From: Oidiodendron maius Zn | Lineage: Eukaryota > Ascomycota > Leotiomycetes > Myxotrichaceae | Direction of reading: 5' to 3' | DNA: 64,000 nucleotides | Assembly (NCBI GenBank): GCA_000827325.1 | Contig: KN832891.1 | Span: forward strand, 587,861 to 651,860 | Part shown: positions 44,583 to 56,324 of the stretch, piece by piece | Layout: every line of letters begins with the position of its first letter | How positions within the stretch are numbered: the first letter of the stretch is position 1 | The notes under the pieces: model-generated | Told to the model about the DNA's origin: nothing | What the model saw: only the letters and a program-made list of their open reading frames with translations | Databases searched by the model: none | Made by a program: the position numbers and the translations under genes

Positions 44583-45432
44583 TTAGCTAAAAAGACGAGA
44601 AGTTGATGCAAGCACTGCAATTCGGCCGTTTGAAGAAAGTGACGAACTTTATTTATGTCGTAATTGTTGTAACGATCGGATGGGAGTTAACGATTCGATT
44701 AGCCACGATAGCAGGAGGAGTCGACTGACTACCTTTATATACGAACTGCGATGACTCAGCGAGCAGGCTTAGACAACCAACAGATCCTCCTGTCGAGCCT
44801 GACCTAGATGCCACGATATCGAACCATTGGGATGGCTCTAGAAGGGCGACCTAACATTTGTCGCATTACGCGTGCCCTTTCGTCAAAAGTGTCGACCGCT
44901 TGGGGCTGAAGCTAATAGCTGACAAGTTTTATATGTAACTTCCTCTTTACCAACATCCAACTGCGATCCTCCCAATGCCACAATTTCTCTCCAATGCTGA
45001 ATCCTGTATAACGTGCCGCATCGTGCGCCTAGGCGTCAGCCATTTCGATATATTAGCCACACTTGGTCGACACGCACAGCCATCGCTGCTCCCAGTCGCC
45101 TCCTTGCACCTGCCGCCTTCTTCTTTGCAAAATCTGGCAACGACAGAGTATTACCAGATATTTCTTACCTTTGCAGTCCTTAGTGGCATAGGGGGTCATC
45201 TGGCAACGACAGTCCTGGGATTTGATCCATTATCCTCTCGGGGCAGTGTTTGTTGGTTGGTTAGGTTAACTGGCAGTTTGCCCTCCAGGATCGAGAGCTG
45301 AATCGATAGTGTAAATAATTCTGTTGCGCTATATAGAATGGTAAGCCTTCTAAACATCTTCCCTCCTCTTCATTCAGCAATTCCTTTCCTATCACTACAT
45401 TCAGAAATACCTTTCCCATCTCTTCATTCAGC
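44583..45432. promoter_or_regulatory. Divergent region between the I9-like gene and the subtilase relic
   Basis: 850 bp between outward-facing starts, probably containing both promoters. Three TTCATTCAGCA-like blocks occur just before the subtilase start (45368-45435). No gene is seen. Confidence 0.4.
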
Positions 45433-46406
45433 ATGTTACAGTCACTATTTCTTTATTCCTTCCTCGGATCTGCCATACATCTGCCATACACCAAGTATCT
45501 GGCTTGGCTCTTAGTGATACTCCTTACCAAGCCCAATTGCACGGAGAAGGCCACCCTGATGCTGTCCCTGATTCGTATATGGTCGCTTTCAAGCAAAACT
45601 ATACTATCGCACAGCATTAGCAAACAATTGGCACAGATCTGTCCAATGCTACTGACTTCGTTCATTTTGATGCGTTCCGGGGTTATGCAGCAACGCTGAT
45701 GAGTCTTGCTTTTGTCACAACTAGTTACTATATAGTAAGCTTACTGCCATCGTTGTCTCAGGATACCAACACTCTGAATCTCGTTCGAGGAGACCAGAAT
45801 GTTGCTTTTGTGGAGACCGAACAGCTCCTAAACAATGGACCGATGCTGTCTAGCAGTCCCTTATCTGACAATCCCTTAACCAACGACTCCGTAGCATCCG
45901 CAAAAGCAAAACGTGACTATAATTCCATAACTGACCTAGATGCTCCCTTCAATCTCCAGATGATTGGTGCTGGAGTAAAACTAACAACACCCGTTTATGA
46001 TGGAGGGGGTTATGAACACATCGAGAATGCTGGCAGAGGTGTAAACATCTACATCCTTGACACAGGTGTGAGGGTGTCGCACACTGCCTTTGGAGGTCGT
46101 GCCACGAATTTTGGTGGCTTGAAGTCAACTGACGTTTCACCCTACTGTAATAAGGAGTAAATGATAGACTACGACGGCCATGGAACCCAGTGAGTATCCA
46201 CTATATAGTCGATAGACAAAGAATATCTCTAATCTGCTATCAGTGTTGCCGGCATTGCAGGTGCGAATCATTTCGGAGTCGCTCCAGGTACAAACATCAT
46301 CAATGTTAAAGTTATTTGTAATGGCTTCTCGACGAAATCTGTGATCAAAGTACTAAACGATGTTTTAAACGAACACAACGCAAACCGTAAGAATAAAAAG
46401 GGTTGA
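45433..46406 (+). pseudogene. Truncated subtilase (S8, cerevisin/proteinase K-like)
   Basis: The N-terminus MLQSLFLYSFLGSAI looks like a signal peptide. An I9 propeptide follows in another frame (VPDSYMVAFKQNYTIAQH, then a TAG, then QTIGTDLSNATDFVHFDAFR), ending VRGDQNVAFVETEQLL. The catalytic Asp region NIYILDTGVRVSHTAFGGRA is intact. The catalytic His motif DGHGTH is reached only past a TAA (46157-46159) and is split by a 53-bp intron near 46190. After HVAGIAGANHFGVAPGTNII the sequence stops at TGA 46404-46406. The oxyanion Asn and the catalytic Ser region are absent. The protein cannot be an active protease: two internal stops, at least one frame change and a lost C-terminal half. Exact intron positions in the propeptide are uncertain. 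Confidence 0.75.
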
Positions 46407-46843
46407 GATTTCCGCTGATCTGTCATCAACATGTTTGTACTCTGATGCACGCCAAAATCGTCATATGGCTTGCTAAATATGCCAGGTCCTTTGGTGGATA
46501 CGGCGGGCAATTCTGGCTCGGCCAGGCCGTGGGATAGGCTAGGTGGTATGGCATTAATCTTGCTGGCAAATTGGTTTGCACGTCGATTTGGTGAGAAAGG
46601 TGTGTAGAGTAATAAATAGTATAGGATCCCGGCTAGATTAAGACGAAGATGGGTGGTGCGATGAGTTGCTGGTTGAAAGAGTAGGCATGGCCCAGAGGCA
46701 GACGGACAGGTATTACTATCAAAGTAAAGAAGAGAGTTATCTGAATCCTAGAAGTGATGAAAAAAGACAAGATGCACTGATCGAAATCTTGGCAAAGATA
46801 CAACATACTAAAGCGATTATAGATACTAGACTAAGACTTAGTT
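46407..46843. other. Gap after the subtilase relic
   Basis: 437 bp where the missing subtilase C-terminal half would be expected. No subtilase motif, repeat or other exon was recognised on either strand. Confidence 0.5.
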
Positions 46844-48264
46844 TCACCTTTGCTCCTCTAGATTATCTATGGAGACCGACATTGGCCACGCGATATACTC
46901 CAGCATAGGTGGCGGTATCTGGCTGCATAGCAAAGCCATCCGGAATATAGTCCTCCCGTTTGGACCACCTAGGTCTCTAAGACCCCACTCGAGCGGCCGT
47001 ACAGGATATATCAGAACCAGGATCGAAGCGAAATGAATGAGCAGGATCTTGGCCACGACATTAGACGGGTCCATGAGCAAACGGAATTCCTCTTCGGGGA
47101 GTGCAGGCAGCGCTATACACGCCAACCCAAATTTCAGAAGAGCTGTACTAAACATTAATATCCAAGCTTTTAAATCCCACAGGGAGAGAGAGGCAGTATA
47201 CACAGCCAACCAACCTTGATAAGAAGACGCCTCTAGCGTCAGCACAATCTCCATCAACCATCCCCAAACCTTCCCTTCCATCCCCCTCCCCCTCTCGCGA
47301 CACAACTCCCCTACGCGCTCCAACGACTCCCTCGCCGTACCGCACCTCAACCCCCCATTCATCTGCTTCCCCCCTTCAGCCTTAAACCAACAAGTCTCTC
47401 CCTCCTCTTCCTCCTCCCCCAACCTTCCAAACCAGCACCGCCCCCCCAAACCCCCAAAGACGGTCCCCAATCTCTCTGCCCAGCGCTGCGTCATAAGCAC
47501 ATGGCATCCCCTAAGCATGACCAGGAACTCCGACACACTCTCGCCAATGTAGAGAGCTTGCATACTCAGTGCGTAGCATGTGGCGAGAAGGGCGTCGCCA
47601 TCCTCGCGCCTCCTCGGCGCTGCCGAGAACGCCCCGTTAAGCCCCCTCACAGCCTGCACCCGGTACGCAAGTGAGCGCGCCTGCATATTCGAAGACGGCG
47701 CGATGAGAGATATATGCGATGCCGCGAGGCCCAGGATGGCGTGGGCTAGGAAGGGGTACTGTTGCGGTATTTAGTATGTATGCATATGTATCAGTGAGCG
47801 AGCGGGGGCCAAAAAGGGAGCCGAAGACAAATCGAAGGAGGAACAATAAAGAAAGATAGGCTTCTTGAGGAGCTAAAAAGAAGGGGACGCACTGCGTTAA
47901 CCAGCCGCGGGATCTCCGTCCTCCAAATCCTGTCGTTGGCCAGCGGGACGTGCGGATACGCCGTCGTGCGGAAGTGCTCAAACAGAGGCATGTCTGTGGG
48001 GGGGAGAAGCGTAGTGAACACGGAGTGCATCTGTATTGCCGGGAGCAGTGCGCGTGGCGGCCCGTGCCGGTGCGAGCCCGCGGGGTATTCGCACGCGAGA
48101 TCGCGCCGCGCACAGCCAGCGCACACGGGGCGGGTCTTGCTGCATCTGATCCTGCGGCGGCGGCAGTGGGAACAGGCGTTATGGGACTTGGTGTGGTAAC
48201 GGCGGCGGCGGGGGATGGCGGCGGGGTTTGTGGCCGGCGGGGCTGGGGCGGGGCAAGAATCCAT
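46844..48264 (-). CDS. Zn2Cys6 transcription factor (second regulator)
   Basis: Two exons (complement 47893..48264 and 46844..47758) with a 134-bp intron give 428 aa. The start is placed at MDSCPAPAPP, 234 bp of open frame having no further good start upstream. The zinc cluster CSHCRRRRIRC-x6-CAGCARRDLAC follows at about residues 32-57, preceded by the basic RRRRYHTKSHNA. The regulator domain includes YPFLAHAILGLAASHISLI, typical of sterol-uptake (Upc2-like) and related Fungal_trans_2 regulators, and a Glu-rich insert (EEEEEGE). It is oriented away from the sugar-transporter relic and amino-acid permease. Its targets are unknown. Confidence 0.82.
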
Positions 48265-49043
48265 TGTGTAGAGGCATAGGAATAGAAATTGGCGATGATC
48301 TGGAAGAAAAGTGGGCACAATATATATTGACTGTGTTGAGCCCTCAGGCACATTTTTTCACGTAAATATCATTCGACGCCGCTCTATCTTGGCCGTACCG
48401 GCCCCGCGTGTTTCCTCCATTACTCGGACATCATCTGAGAAAACGTTCTCATATGATGCTGAGATTGGTAAAGGATTCTGGTCTTGCAGCGTTCTGGCTG
48501 CGAGATCTATCTAGAACGGGCTGAAGGTGGAATAGTGGGAAGGAAGAGCAGTGAGATCAGGCGTATCCGTATATATCATCTGAGCCCTTCGCTATTCATC
48601 CGCTTATTCCACTACCGTATGCTTTCCCAATGTCGTTGCCGCAATTGGATAGCAGGAGGCTAAGAAATACTATGGAACCATTCCGATCCAAGGTCCGCGA
48701 TACTTTTCTTAGACTCAGATCATCAGATATGCCAAGTGCATAGGTAACGTACTTGCTGTACTAGGTACTACCAAAGTTCGCAAGGCCAACCTTAAGTCCC
48801 GTGTTATGCGGCTCGCTGTGCATGTGTGTGCACAAGTGGCTTGTATATTTCATTCCCATTAAGAGATTTCCCTTGGCCTTTGGGTGCGTTAGCTGACAAG
48901 CAGGTAATGCAAGCTTTATTGCAGTCATTTTCTTTCAAGGTACATTTGCACTAGCTTAACGCTCCATTCGCACCGCGGCTGGGAGGAGAGGGATCGGCCA
49001 GACTCATGGAAGAGCAAAGGGGATCCGGAAAGCCCACAGGCTG
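48265..49043. promoter_or_regulatory. Upstream region of the second Zn2Cys6 gene
   Basis: 780 bp holding the promoter of the minus-strand regulator. One copy of the dispersed motif (AAAGTTCGCAAGGCCAAC) lies at about 48773-48790. No gene is recognised. Confidence 0.4.
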
Positions 49044-49598
49044 TTATTGCTCGTCTAGCTTTGCAGCGCCCCAGCAGTAATCAGCTGTTCCGATGACCCA
49101 ATATATGTTAATGAAAGAAGTTAGGAAGCCTTGGAGAGTAGAGGGACAAGTCTCTATCATCGCTAACACTCCCCAAGGGACCCCACAAAGAACCTCGCGG
49201 CCAAATAGGTAGAGAGAATGGGACGGCGATGAAACTGAGCAAGACAATCAAGGCCCCAATAATTACCCTGCGATATCCAAGTCAGTCAGATATGTATCCT
49301 TGGAATGGCAACTCTACGAAGGAGCCGATTGAAGTCGAAAAGCCCAGAACTGTCTGTCAGTTTTGTGCAATGCTGGATGGTTAGTCGCGTACTTCTGGCC
49401 GAACTGCGGTGAGGCTAATAGGCTTGGGAGTAGGATTGTGTCGTTTACCATGACGATCGTAAAGGCCAAAGCAATGGACCAGAAGACAGCCTAGCGATAG
49501 CGTTGGATGGCGACCCAGATGGCCATCTTGTGTTCAAGGGCTGTCTATAAGACTTACTGCTTTAAATTGTCGGATTGTGCGAGCTGATCAAGATCCAT
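49044..49598 (-). pseudogene. Relic of an MFS sugar (maltose-type) transporter N-terminal half
   Basis: The minus strand from 49598 starts MDLDQLAQSDN, then MAIWVAIQRYR, a TAG, and AVFWSIALAFTIVMVNDTIL with LLPSLLASPQFGQKYATNHP. This is the N-terminal region of fungal maltose/sugar permeases. Further on, LFGREVLCGVPWGVLAMIE and CPSTLQGFLTSFINIYWVIG match the next helices, but in a shifted frame. The gene ends within the first six helices, so the C-terminal half is missing. It has at least one nonsense codon and frame changes, hence a pseudogene. Confidence 0.65.
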
Positions 49599-49875
49599 CT
49601 TGCCAGAGCCGTGGGGACGGATCGAGAGTCTAATTGTTGCCCTTGTCGGTATGAAGTTTATAATGTCGTATAGTCTTGGAGCCAGAGATAGTAGGGAGGG
49701 GTTCAAGCATGAATGGTAAGGACGCGGACCTTAAGGAGTTTGGTCGAGTAGCAGGATCAAACTTGAGATTGGCTTGTGGAGAATGTCTCTATAAAGGCCA
49801 TATGGCCCTAACCCTAGGACCTACAACAATACTATGAAGACCTTTCTACAGAATTGCGACAATTTAGATGACAAT

Positions 49876-51969
49876 TTAGATGACACTTCTGACAACACGC
49901 ATAACGTAATCCATAGGACCTCCCTTCTTCTCCGCGTCAAGCATTTCAGCGACGCTAGCGCGTCTCTGCTCCTCCGGGACATCCGCCCCACTAACGGATA
50001 GCTGATTCTCTCTCATACCAGTGTAAATATCAATATCCTTTATTTTGACGTATAGTGGGCGATCTTCTGGTCGGACGAACCAACTGTAGACCTTCCAGAT
50101 TGCGTATAGGAAGAGAAGGAATGGACCGGCGAGGTATAGTTCGAAGAACGTTGTAGGATCTAAGTTGGGACCCCCGACTGGGTACAGCGCGACGTAGAAT
50201 TGTCCCATAAGGCAAAGGACGTTGATGAGCAAGCACAGCCAGGAGCCCCAAACACCGAAGGCGGCCTTGAAGGGCAGTTCGTCTACGGAATGACCATTGG
50301 CGGCCCTACAAGTAGTTAGTCACCGAGCAGCCAGCCGATAGTGCAGTTTAGAAACTTACCAGGCCCGGCGGAAGCGAATATGAGCCAGAGCAATACTGCC
50401 ATAAATAAAGAGGATGGATAGACCTGACAATGACAAAAGCCAATTAAAAATAACTCCACCATTCGGCGCCAAGTTAATGAAAGCTAAGCATCCAAAGAGG
50501 AGTTGAATGATGACCACAGTGACAGGGCGTCCCTTTTTGTCAATATAAGCAAAGAACTGGGGACCCATGCCTGTATATGAAGTTAGCGTTATGTGAAAGT
50601 TATGGAACGGTGTATGCACCATTTGCGGCCAGAGCCTGCATCGTGCGAGTCGAGCCGAAAGTGCAGGAGTTGGCGACACTCATGACAGAAATCAAGATAA
50701 CAGCGTTGAAAATCGATGGGAGGACCTTGATGCCAGCGAGCTGAATGGCAATGACGAAAGGAGAGTGACGGGATTCGGAACCTGAGCCACTATACAAGGG
50801 ACTGTCGGCTGGTACAATTAACCCGATAAGGAAGAGGTTGACGATGTAGAAGATGGCGAGACGCCAAACAACCTGCTTGGAAGCTCTTGGAATTTCCTTC
50901 AGAGGGTTAGAAGTCTCAGCAGCAGCTAGTCCAGTGAGCTCAGTGCCAGTATAGGCGAACGACGCTGTAACGAAAACAGTACAGAAGCCGTGGAAGCCGT
51001 TGAGGAATGCACTGTTAGGCGAGTGCCTATATTGCGTTATTAGTCTTGCCCTTAGCCACATCGAAAGTTTGAGCATACCAGTATCTTGCACCAATATAAC
51101 CTCTGGTGTCTGTTGGGACGCCGCCGCAGTCAATGATTATTCCGAGAAGCATGAAGCCTAAGCAAGCGATGATCTTCATAACACTGAGGACGAACTCGAC
51201 CTGTTCCAAATTAACTCGGTCCTTAGAATAGTTTCGGTAAACTCGCCTCGCCATAGCCTCTCACGCCAAAGATCTGGATGGCAACCAAAGCGGTAAGCAA
51301 CGGGACGATCCAAGCACTGTTGTTGATGCCCTCCGATCCGGGCCAGTAGTGGATGATGTTGCAAGCAGCTGAGACCTCAAAAGGAAGGACAGTCAGCCAG
51401 CTGATAGCATACTGCCAGCCGCAAGCGAAACCCCAGGAGGGATCAACGAAGCGGCAGATGTACATAGTGAAGGCTCCGTTGACCGGGTACATGACAGCCA
51501 ATTCTGCGAGAGCTTGCATCACGAGGTAACTAAATGACCAAAGTTAGAGGAGGACAGAGCCATTCAGCATCAAAGAAGCATACATCATGCCGCCTAAACT
51601 CAGGTTAATTACCACGTCACGTCGCAATTCCAAGAGCATATAACGTACCAACAATCATGAAACCAAGAAGCACAGAGCCGGGTCCACCAGTCTGGAAAGC
51701 ACTGCCAGAGCTAACAAACAGGCCAGCACCAATTGCACCACCACTATACGCATACGTTAGAATACAGATAACGGCGGTTCAGAGTGCTGAACTTGCATCG
51801 CAATCATCTGCATGTGCCTGCCTTTCAGATCTTGGTGAAGGATGTTCTCCTTTGCGACGACCAGATTTTCTGGGTCACTACCGAACTGCACATCGCTTTT
51901 GGGCTCATAGCCCGGAGCAGCGTTGGCATGCTTCTCAGCAACATCACCATTATCGAGTTTGAGACTCAT
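49876..51969 (-). CDS. Amino-acid permease (AAT/YAT family)
   Basis: A multi-exon gene starting at ATG 51969 (MSLKLDNGDVAEKHANA) and ending at 49876. Conserved permease segments appear in order: MQMIAIGGAIGAGLFVSSGS, VMQALAELAVMYPVNGAF, FVDPSWGFACGWQYAISWL, PFEVSAACNIIHYWP, FASFAYTGTELTGLAAAETS-like, NPLKEIPRASKQVVWRLAIF and SVANSCTFGSTRTMQALAANG. The closing RPLYVKIKDIDIYTGMRE tail is that of yeast-type amino-acid permeases at the plasma membrane. Exon 1 (complement 51797..51969) ends at a GC donor (GCAAGT), joined to TAG at 51744; reading across the 53-bp GC-AG intron restores MIAIGGAIGAG exactly. Three GATA boxes lie about 160 bp upstream, so nitrogen control is expected. No broken frame was seen. 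Confidence 0.88.
51744..51796 (-). other. GC-AG intron in the amino-acid permease
   Basis: 53 bp. The donor is GCAAGT, the acceptor TATAG and the branch-like site TCTAAC. GT donors nearby would break the conserved IGGAIGAG frame. Confidence 0.7.
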
Positions 51970-52128
51970 TGTCGCGGAGGATAGAATGAAGAAAGAACCA
52001 AGCAGGCCGAAGATTTTCGATGAAAAGCTACCACCCTGCCTTTTTAGAGCTTCAAGCAGCTCAAGGGGAGACGCTAGTCAGCTGGCGCCAAGGATGCGCA
52101 GTACGTACGGTAATTACGACGAATCAAA

Positions 52129-52144
52129 GATAAGATAAGATAAG
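52129..52144 (+). promoter_or_regulatory. Triple GATA box upstream of the amino-acid permease
   Basis: Three overlapping GATAAG sites (52129, 52134, 52139) sit 160-175 bp upstream of the permease ATG. They read GATAAG on the plus strand, that is CTTATC in the gene's direction. HGATAR clusters bind AreA/NIT2 GATA factors that activate permeases when preferred nitrogen sources are scarce. Confidence 0.65.
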
Positions 52145-54466
52145 CAGAGCGATGTGTGAGTGGTTGTGGAGAACGGAACAGAATTACATCCCCCATTTGG
52201 GGAAGGTAACAACCTGTCAGCCCACATTTAATTGGGGAAACACACTGGGTTATGGGGAAATTAATGCGCTACGTTCGTAGTTGATCTTTACCTTCCTTAT
52301 CTTCACACTACAGCTGCTGTACTACCCTCCCTCCCCTTCGAATAAAGGTCGCCACTCCCCTTTGGACCCTTCAAACCACTTAACTCAGACGAGTATAAAA
52401 TGAAAGATTTTTGCCCATTGCATCCAAGCAGACCTTACAGAATCCTTCGAGATATACTCTGACAACTTTAGCAGCAGCCTTAGGGTGAAGATTGGGCAGG
52501 TGACCTTTATTCGGGGAGGCCGAGAGTACAAAAGCCATTCACGGTAAGTCCGGGCACGGTCTGTCCGGATAGGACGAAAACGGGAAGGTGATAAGCGCGC
52601 CGCCAAATAGGGTGACAAGAGTGACGAGTAGATCAGTGCGTCAGGCCGTCAAGCCTATCCCTGAGTGTTCCTGTGGGCTGGATAGCTTGGTAAAACACCT
52701 AGTGGGGTGGGGGCTTTGGGTCTCTCGACTTGAATTACTTGCTATCTCGTAAGAGGTTGTCAGGTGGTCGTGTGCTCGGGTCCCCGGGGTTCCAAAAGTC
52801 GTCGCAAACCTCACCCGTCTCGCCGCCACGTTAAACCTGGACGTGAGGGTGTTAGTTCGAATCCAGCTCTAGACTCCCTTCTTCTATTCTCTCCCCAGAA
52901 GATGACCAGCAGCTGGTTTACCTTAGACTGCTCCACCTAGGCCCAGATTAAACCCAGATCCTGCTCCCCGATACTAGAGTAGCGGCGGGCCCAACCGAGA
53001 GAAATCGGGCAAACCCGGATACGACAGTAACGGTCGCCGAACCGAGAACCTTGGCAAACCCTACCCTTCTAAAGGGGTAAGCCTTTAGAAGCGACGAGAC
53101 CAATTCAATGATACGTGAACAGAAGAGCTTGGGACTAGGGCGATAGTGCCTTACAGCCGCGACCAGTCATGGAGCAGAGCGACTAGGAGATTCCGAGCCG
53201 CGTCGCGTGAGTCTGTAGAATCCTGGCATCGCCATGTAAGGTACGGGGTTATGCTTCATTGAGCGACCGCGCCAGTGAAGCCCTTGCAGAGGCGTTCCTG
53301 CCGGAGAGCCTCGAACATACGATGCTACATCAAAACGTAGTGGGGTCCCTCTAACTACCCTTTATTATCGCGATCATGGGCGGCCCCCTATGGAAGCGAA
53401 CGCCAATGTTGGATATAGGTGCCTAACAACCTTATAGGTTCAGTACTATATGCCTCATTTATTCAGGGCATTGAGGACTAAGCTAAGGTAAATACCTCAC
53501 GAAATCAGGGCGTTGAGGCATTTACGCACGACGTGAGTTGAGTATGCAACACTACAGTAGCTAGTTATTCAGTCGCTTTAATACGCTTAATTCATTATAT
53601 CATATTGCTGATATAGTCCGCACGCAACAATTTAGCTCTATGTAGCCCTGCAAGGGAAAGGTGTTTACAAAGAGAAATATCATGACTGGATGGGCGGCCG
53701 ATAGATTGCTTCCATTTAATCTAGATAGAGTTTTAGGGTAACACTGACGCCCCCGCCCCCCCGCTTAACCAACCCTTCTACCCGAGAACTGAAACAGTGG
53801 AGTTACTGGATGACCGGATAGTCTAATCAAACAGGATGCGTATACACTTAATAGGATGAGCATATAGCGTTTAGAGAGGCTTGTACAGTAGTTAGCCAAT
53901 ACCGCCCAGGCACCCCTTACCGAAATTGCCCTCCTCCATGATCGAAATCAGATATTGATTAGAATGAACAACGAAGCCAAAGTTCGCCGATCAACCAAGT
54001 TAATCATACTAGAGAAAGGAGAGGGAAATGCACCTGTAGTAATCACACACCCTTTCCGGACATTAAAGTGCGAATAGTAATCTTTTTCAGCTTGGATTTG
54101 AGCCCAAACCCCCCCCGGGAGTTCCCGAATATTGCGCCGTATCCCTTGGCCAACTCCCCCTACAGTAATCTGTGCGTCTTCTTCTTACCTTTCAACCTCT
54201 TTATATCATTCCTTTCCTGGTCAAGTAAAGTCTTAATTGTCGCATTAGTCTCTTATTGAAGTGAACTAACTGACCGTTCGTAGATACAAGGCAGTGTAAT
54301 TCATATAGGACCTTAAATTAACATGACTTCAGTTTATAATATTGTAGACAGGGCCGGATAGAAGACGATGAGCACCGAGCTGGGATACAAAAAGGGAATG
54401 AAATATCAAACAAACCCAATATTATTTTCAGATATCTCGAGTATCTCGCAATCGGCAGCATCTCAA
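52145..54466. other. 2.3-kb gene-free region between two transporters
   Basis: It contains the rest of the permease promoter. The stretch 52640-53400 is relatively GC-rich with short open frames and an AGTTCGAATCC (tRNA B-box-like) at about 52854, but no tRNA can be folded around it. The remainder is unremarkable. A C/G-rich run lies at 53750-53762. No gene is called. Confidence 0.4.
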
Positions 54467-56324
54467 TCACACACCCACTTTTTCCACTCGAGCAGCAAAC
54501 ATGGCCTCATTCTGCCATTTCAGCGGTCCATATGACGCCGTCCACCGACGAATCTGTTTTCCTTTGAAGTAGAAGACGAATGCAAAGATGATGAAAAAAT
54601 ATTCTATTGCGACCATCTGGCCAAATGCCTGATTCATATGTTATTTGGAGGAAGAGAGATACGGGGGACTTCTGGCAATTTGAAAGTCCATATTTGGCTA
54701 GACTACTTACATTTGCTACTCCAGCGGCTTGGATCCAGTCAAAGGCGAATAGAGATAACATGCACGCAATAATGGCCCGGACCACGAAGAAGAAGACAAT
54801 TCCTTCACCAGCAAGCTGGAGAAAATATTAGTGCATTTGGTTCCAACGATACTCATGTTTAGGAAGGCAAATGAATATGAGGGGACTCACAGAATGGTAC
54901 GAATCAATAGCATAAGTCACAAGAATGTTACTAGTGACTGATAAACCGAAAGCCTGCATCCCGTACCCGAATGCTGGACCAATCCACTTTGTCTTGTGCG
55001 CCGCACAGAGACTGAACGTAAGGAGGCCCATAGGCCCAATAACTGCGGGTATTATGAGAGGAGGTAGACGATACTCTGGCTCTCTGCGGCCGCCTTCCTT
55101 CTTGGTCATGCGATTCGCAATTATATCAATCATCTTGCCGCCGATAAAGATGGCGATGAAAGTACCAATCAGACCAGCGAGAGCAAGGTTACCAAGCTCG
55201 GAGGTTTTCCAGAGGTATGGGGGTGTTACGAAGAGAACCGAGGATTCAAGTTGAACGACAATATTCCTGTCTGAAGTTCAGTTCCCCCTTGATGATCACG
55301 GCCTGGTATATCGACGTGGAAGCCGGGGTAGAGAAAGACAAATCTTACCAGCTTACAAATACACCAGTGGTAATTCCACCCCAAACGATAGGGGGATAGA
55401 CGGCCATCGAAAAGATATTGATAAATGATTTGAGGAAAGACGAATGCTTATTATATCCTCGAGTTAGAGACATTCCTGACAAAAAGCTCGTCTTGGGGCC
55501 AAATGCCTCCGCAGGAGCATGAACGTCTCGAGAGGGGAAGGAAGTTTCGTGTAAGGTAAATATCGCGACCAAGAAATTGGCACCAGAGGCGATGGCAATC
55601 CACCCACAATTCCATTGCCACGAGTCGGTATACTGTGTCGCATACGCATTTATTAAGGGCCCGATAAAGAAGCCGCAACCGAGCGCAATCTGGAAGAGCA
55701 TCATAACGAAACCACGCTCGTGCACGAAGAAAAGATCGGCAGCTGCAGCTGGGGTTGGGGCGTCGCCGGCCCCTGCGGCGAATCCAGAGAGGATACGTGC
55801 CGCCAGAAGGCTGTTGAACGATGTGGCTTTGTAGCTCCAGACGTTCATGGCCATAAGGAGGATCATGCAAAGTAGATATACCGGGCGTTTCCCAATTACG
55901 CGGATAAGAGGGATCCAGAACAGATTGCCCATACCGAGTAAAAGGGTGTTGAAACATAGCAGATACGTTATGCGTGCATTGCTCGTGTTAAAGTACTTGC
56001 CAAGTGGCACGATGGCGACACTGAAATTGCTCGCGTTCGCCGTGGATAGGAATGTGTAGAAGCAGATTGTGCTGTAGGTCAGGTACTTTTGCCACAACGG
56101 CCAGTTCTACGAGCGTAAACATTAACATGGGCATCGTAGTCTGTTGGCTGACGTACCAGAGGATCATTGGGGTCGAGGGATGGCTGCGGCCTTAGCATTT
56201 GGTGGGCATCAGCCTCCTTGGCGACAACAATAGTACCGAACGTCTCCTCCACAGCCCGGATCTCATCAGGGTCGACATTTTCATGGTGTTCGAGCGCTGC
56301 TGGATGCTTCTGGGCAGATGACAT
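54467..56324 (-). CDS. Major facilitator superfamily transporter (DHA1-like)
   Basis: Exon 1, complement(56157..56324), encodes MSSAQKHPAALEHHENVDPD and ends DPNDPL. A 50-bp intron joins it in phase 0 to NWPLWQKYLTYSTICFYTFL at 56106, the usual PLNWPxWxK start of fungal drug:H+-type carriers. Transmembrane segments follow, with the motif FWIPLIRVIGKRPVYLL between TM2 and TM3 and RILSGFAAGAGDAPTPAAAA near TM4. Later exons (from about 55250, 55133 and 54785 downward) give VLFVTPPYLWKTSELGNLAL, the GGRREPEYRLPPLIIPAVIG region and the final helices, ending KWQNEAMFAARVEKVGV at 54467. It has about twelve helices. The substrate is unknown; efflux of a small molecule is the usual role. Confidence 0.85.

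Noticed and set aside
47637-48353. 238-aa minus-strand frame overlapping the second Zn2Cys6 gene
   Set aside because: It is another frame of the same exon, without the zinc-cluster cysteines. The frame at 47893-48264 carries the real motif.
52780-52880. Possible tRNA because of AGTTCGAATCC (B-box-like)
   Set aside because: No 5' acceptor partner, D-arm or anticodon arm can be paired around it, and the T-stem has a mismatch.
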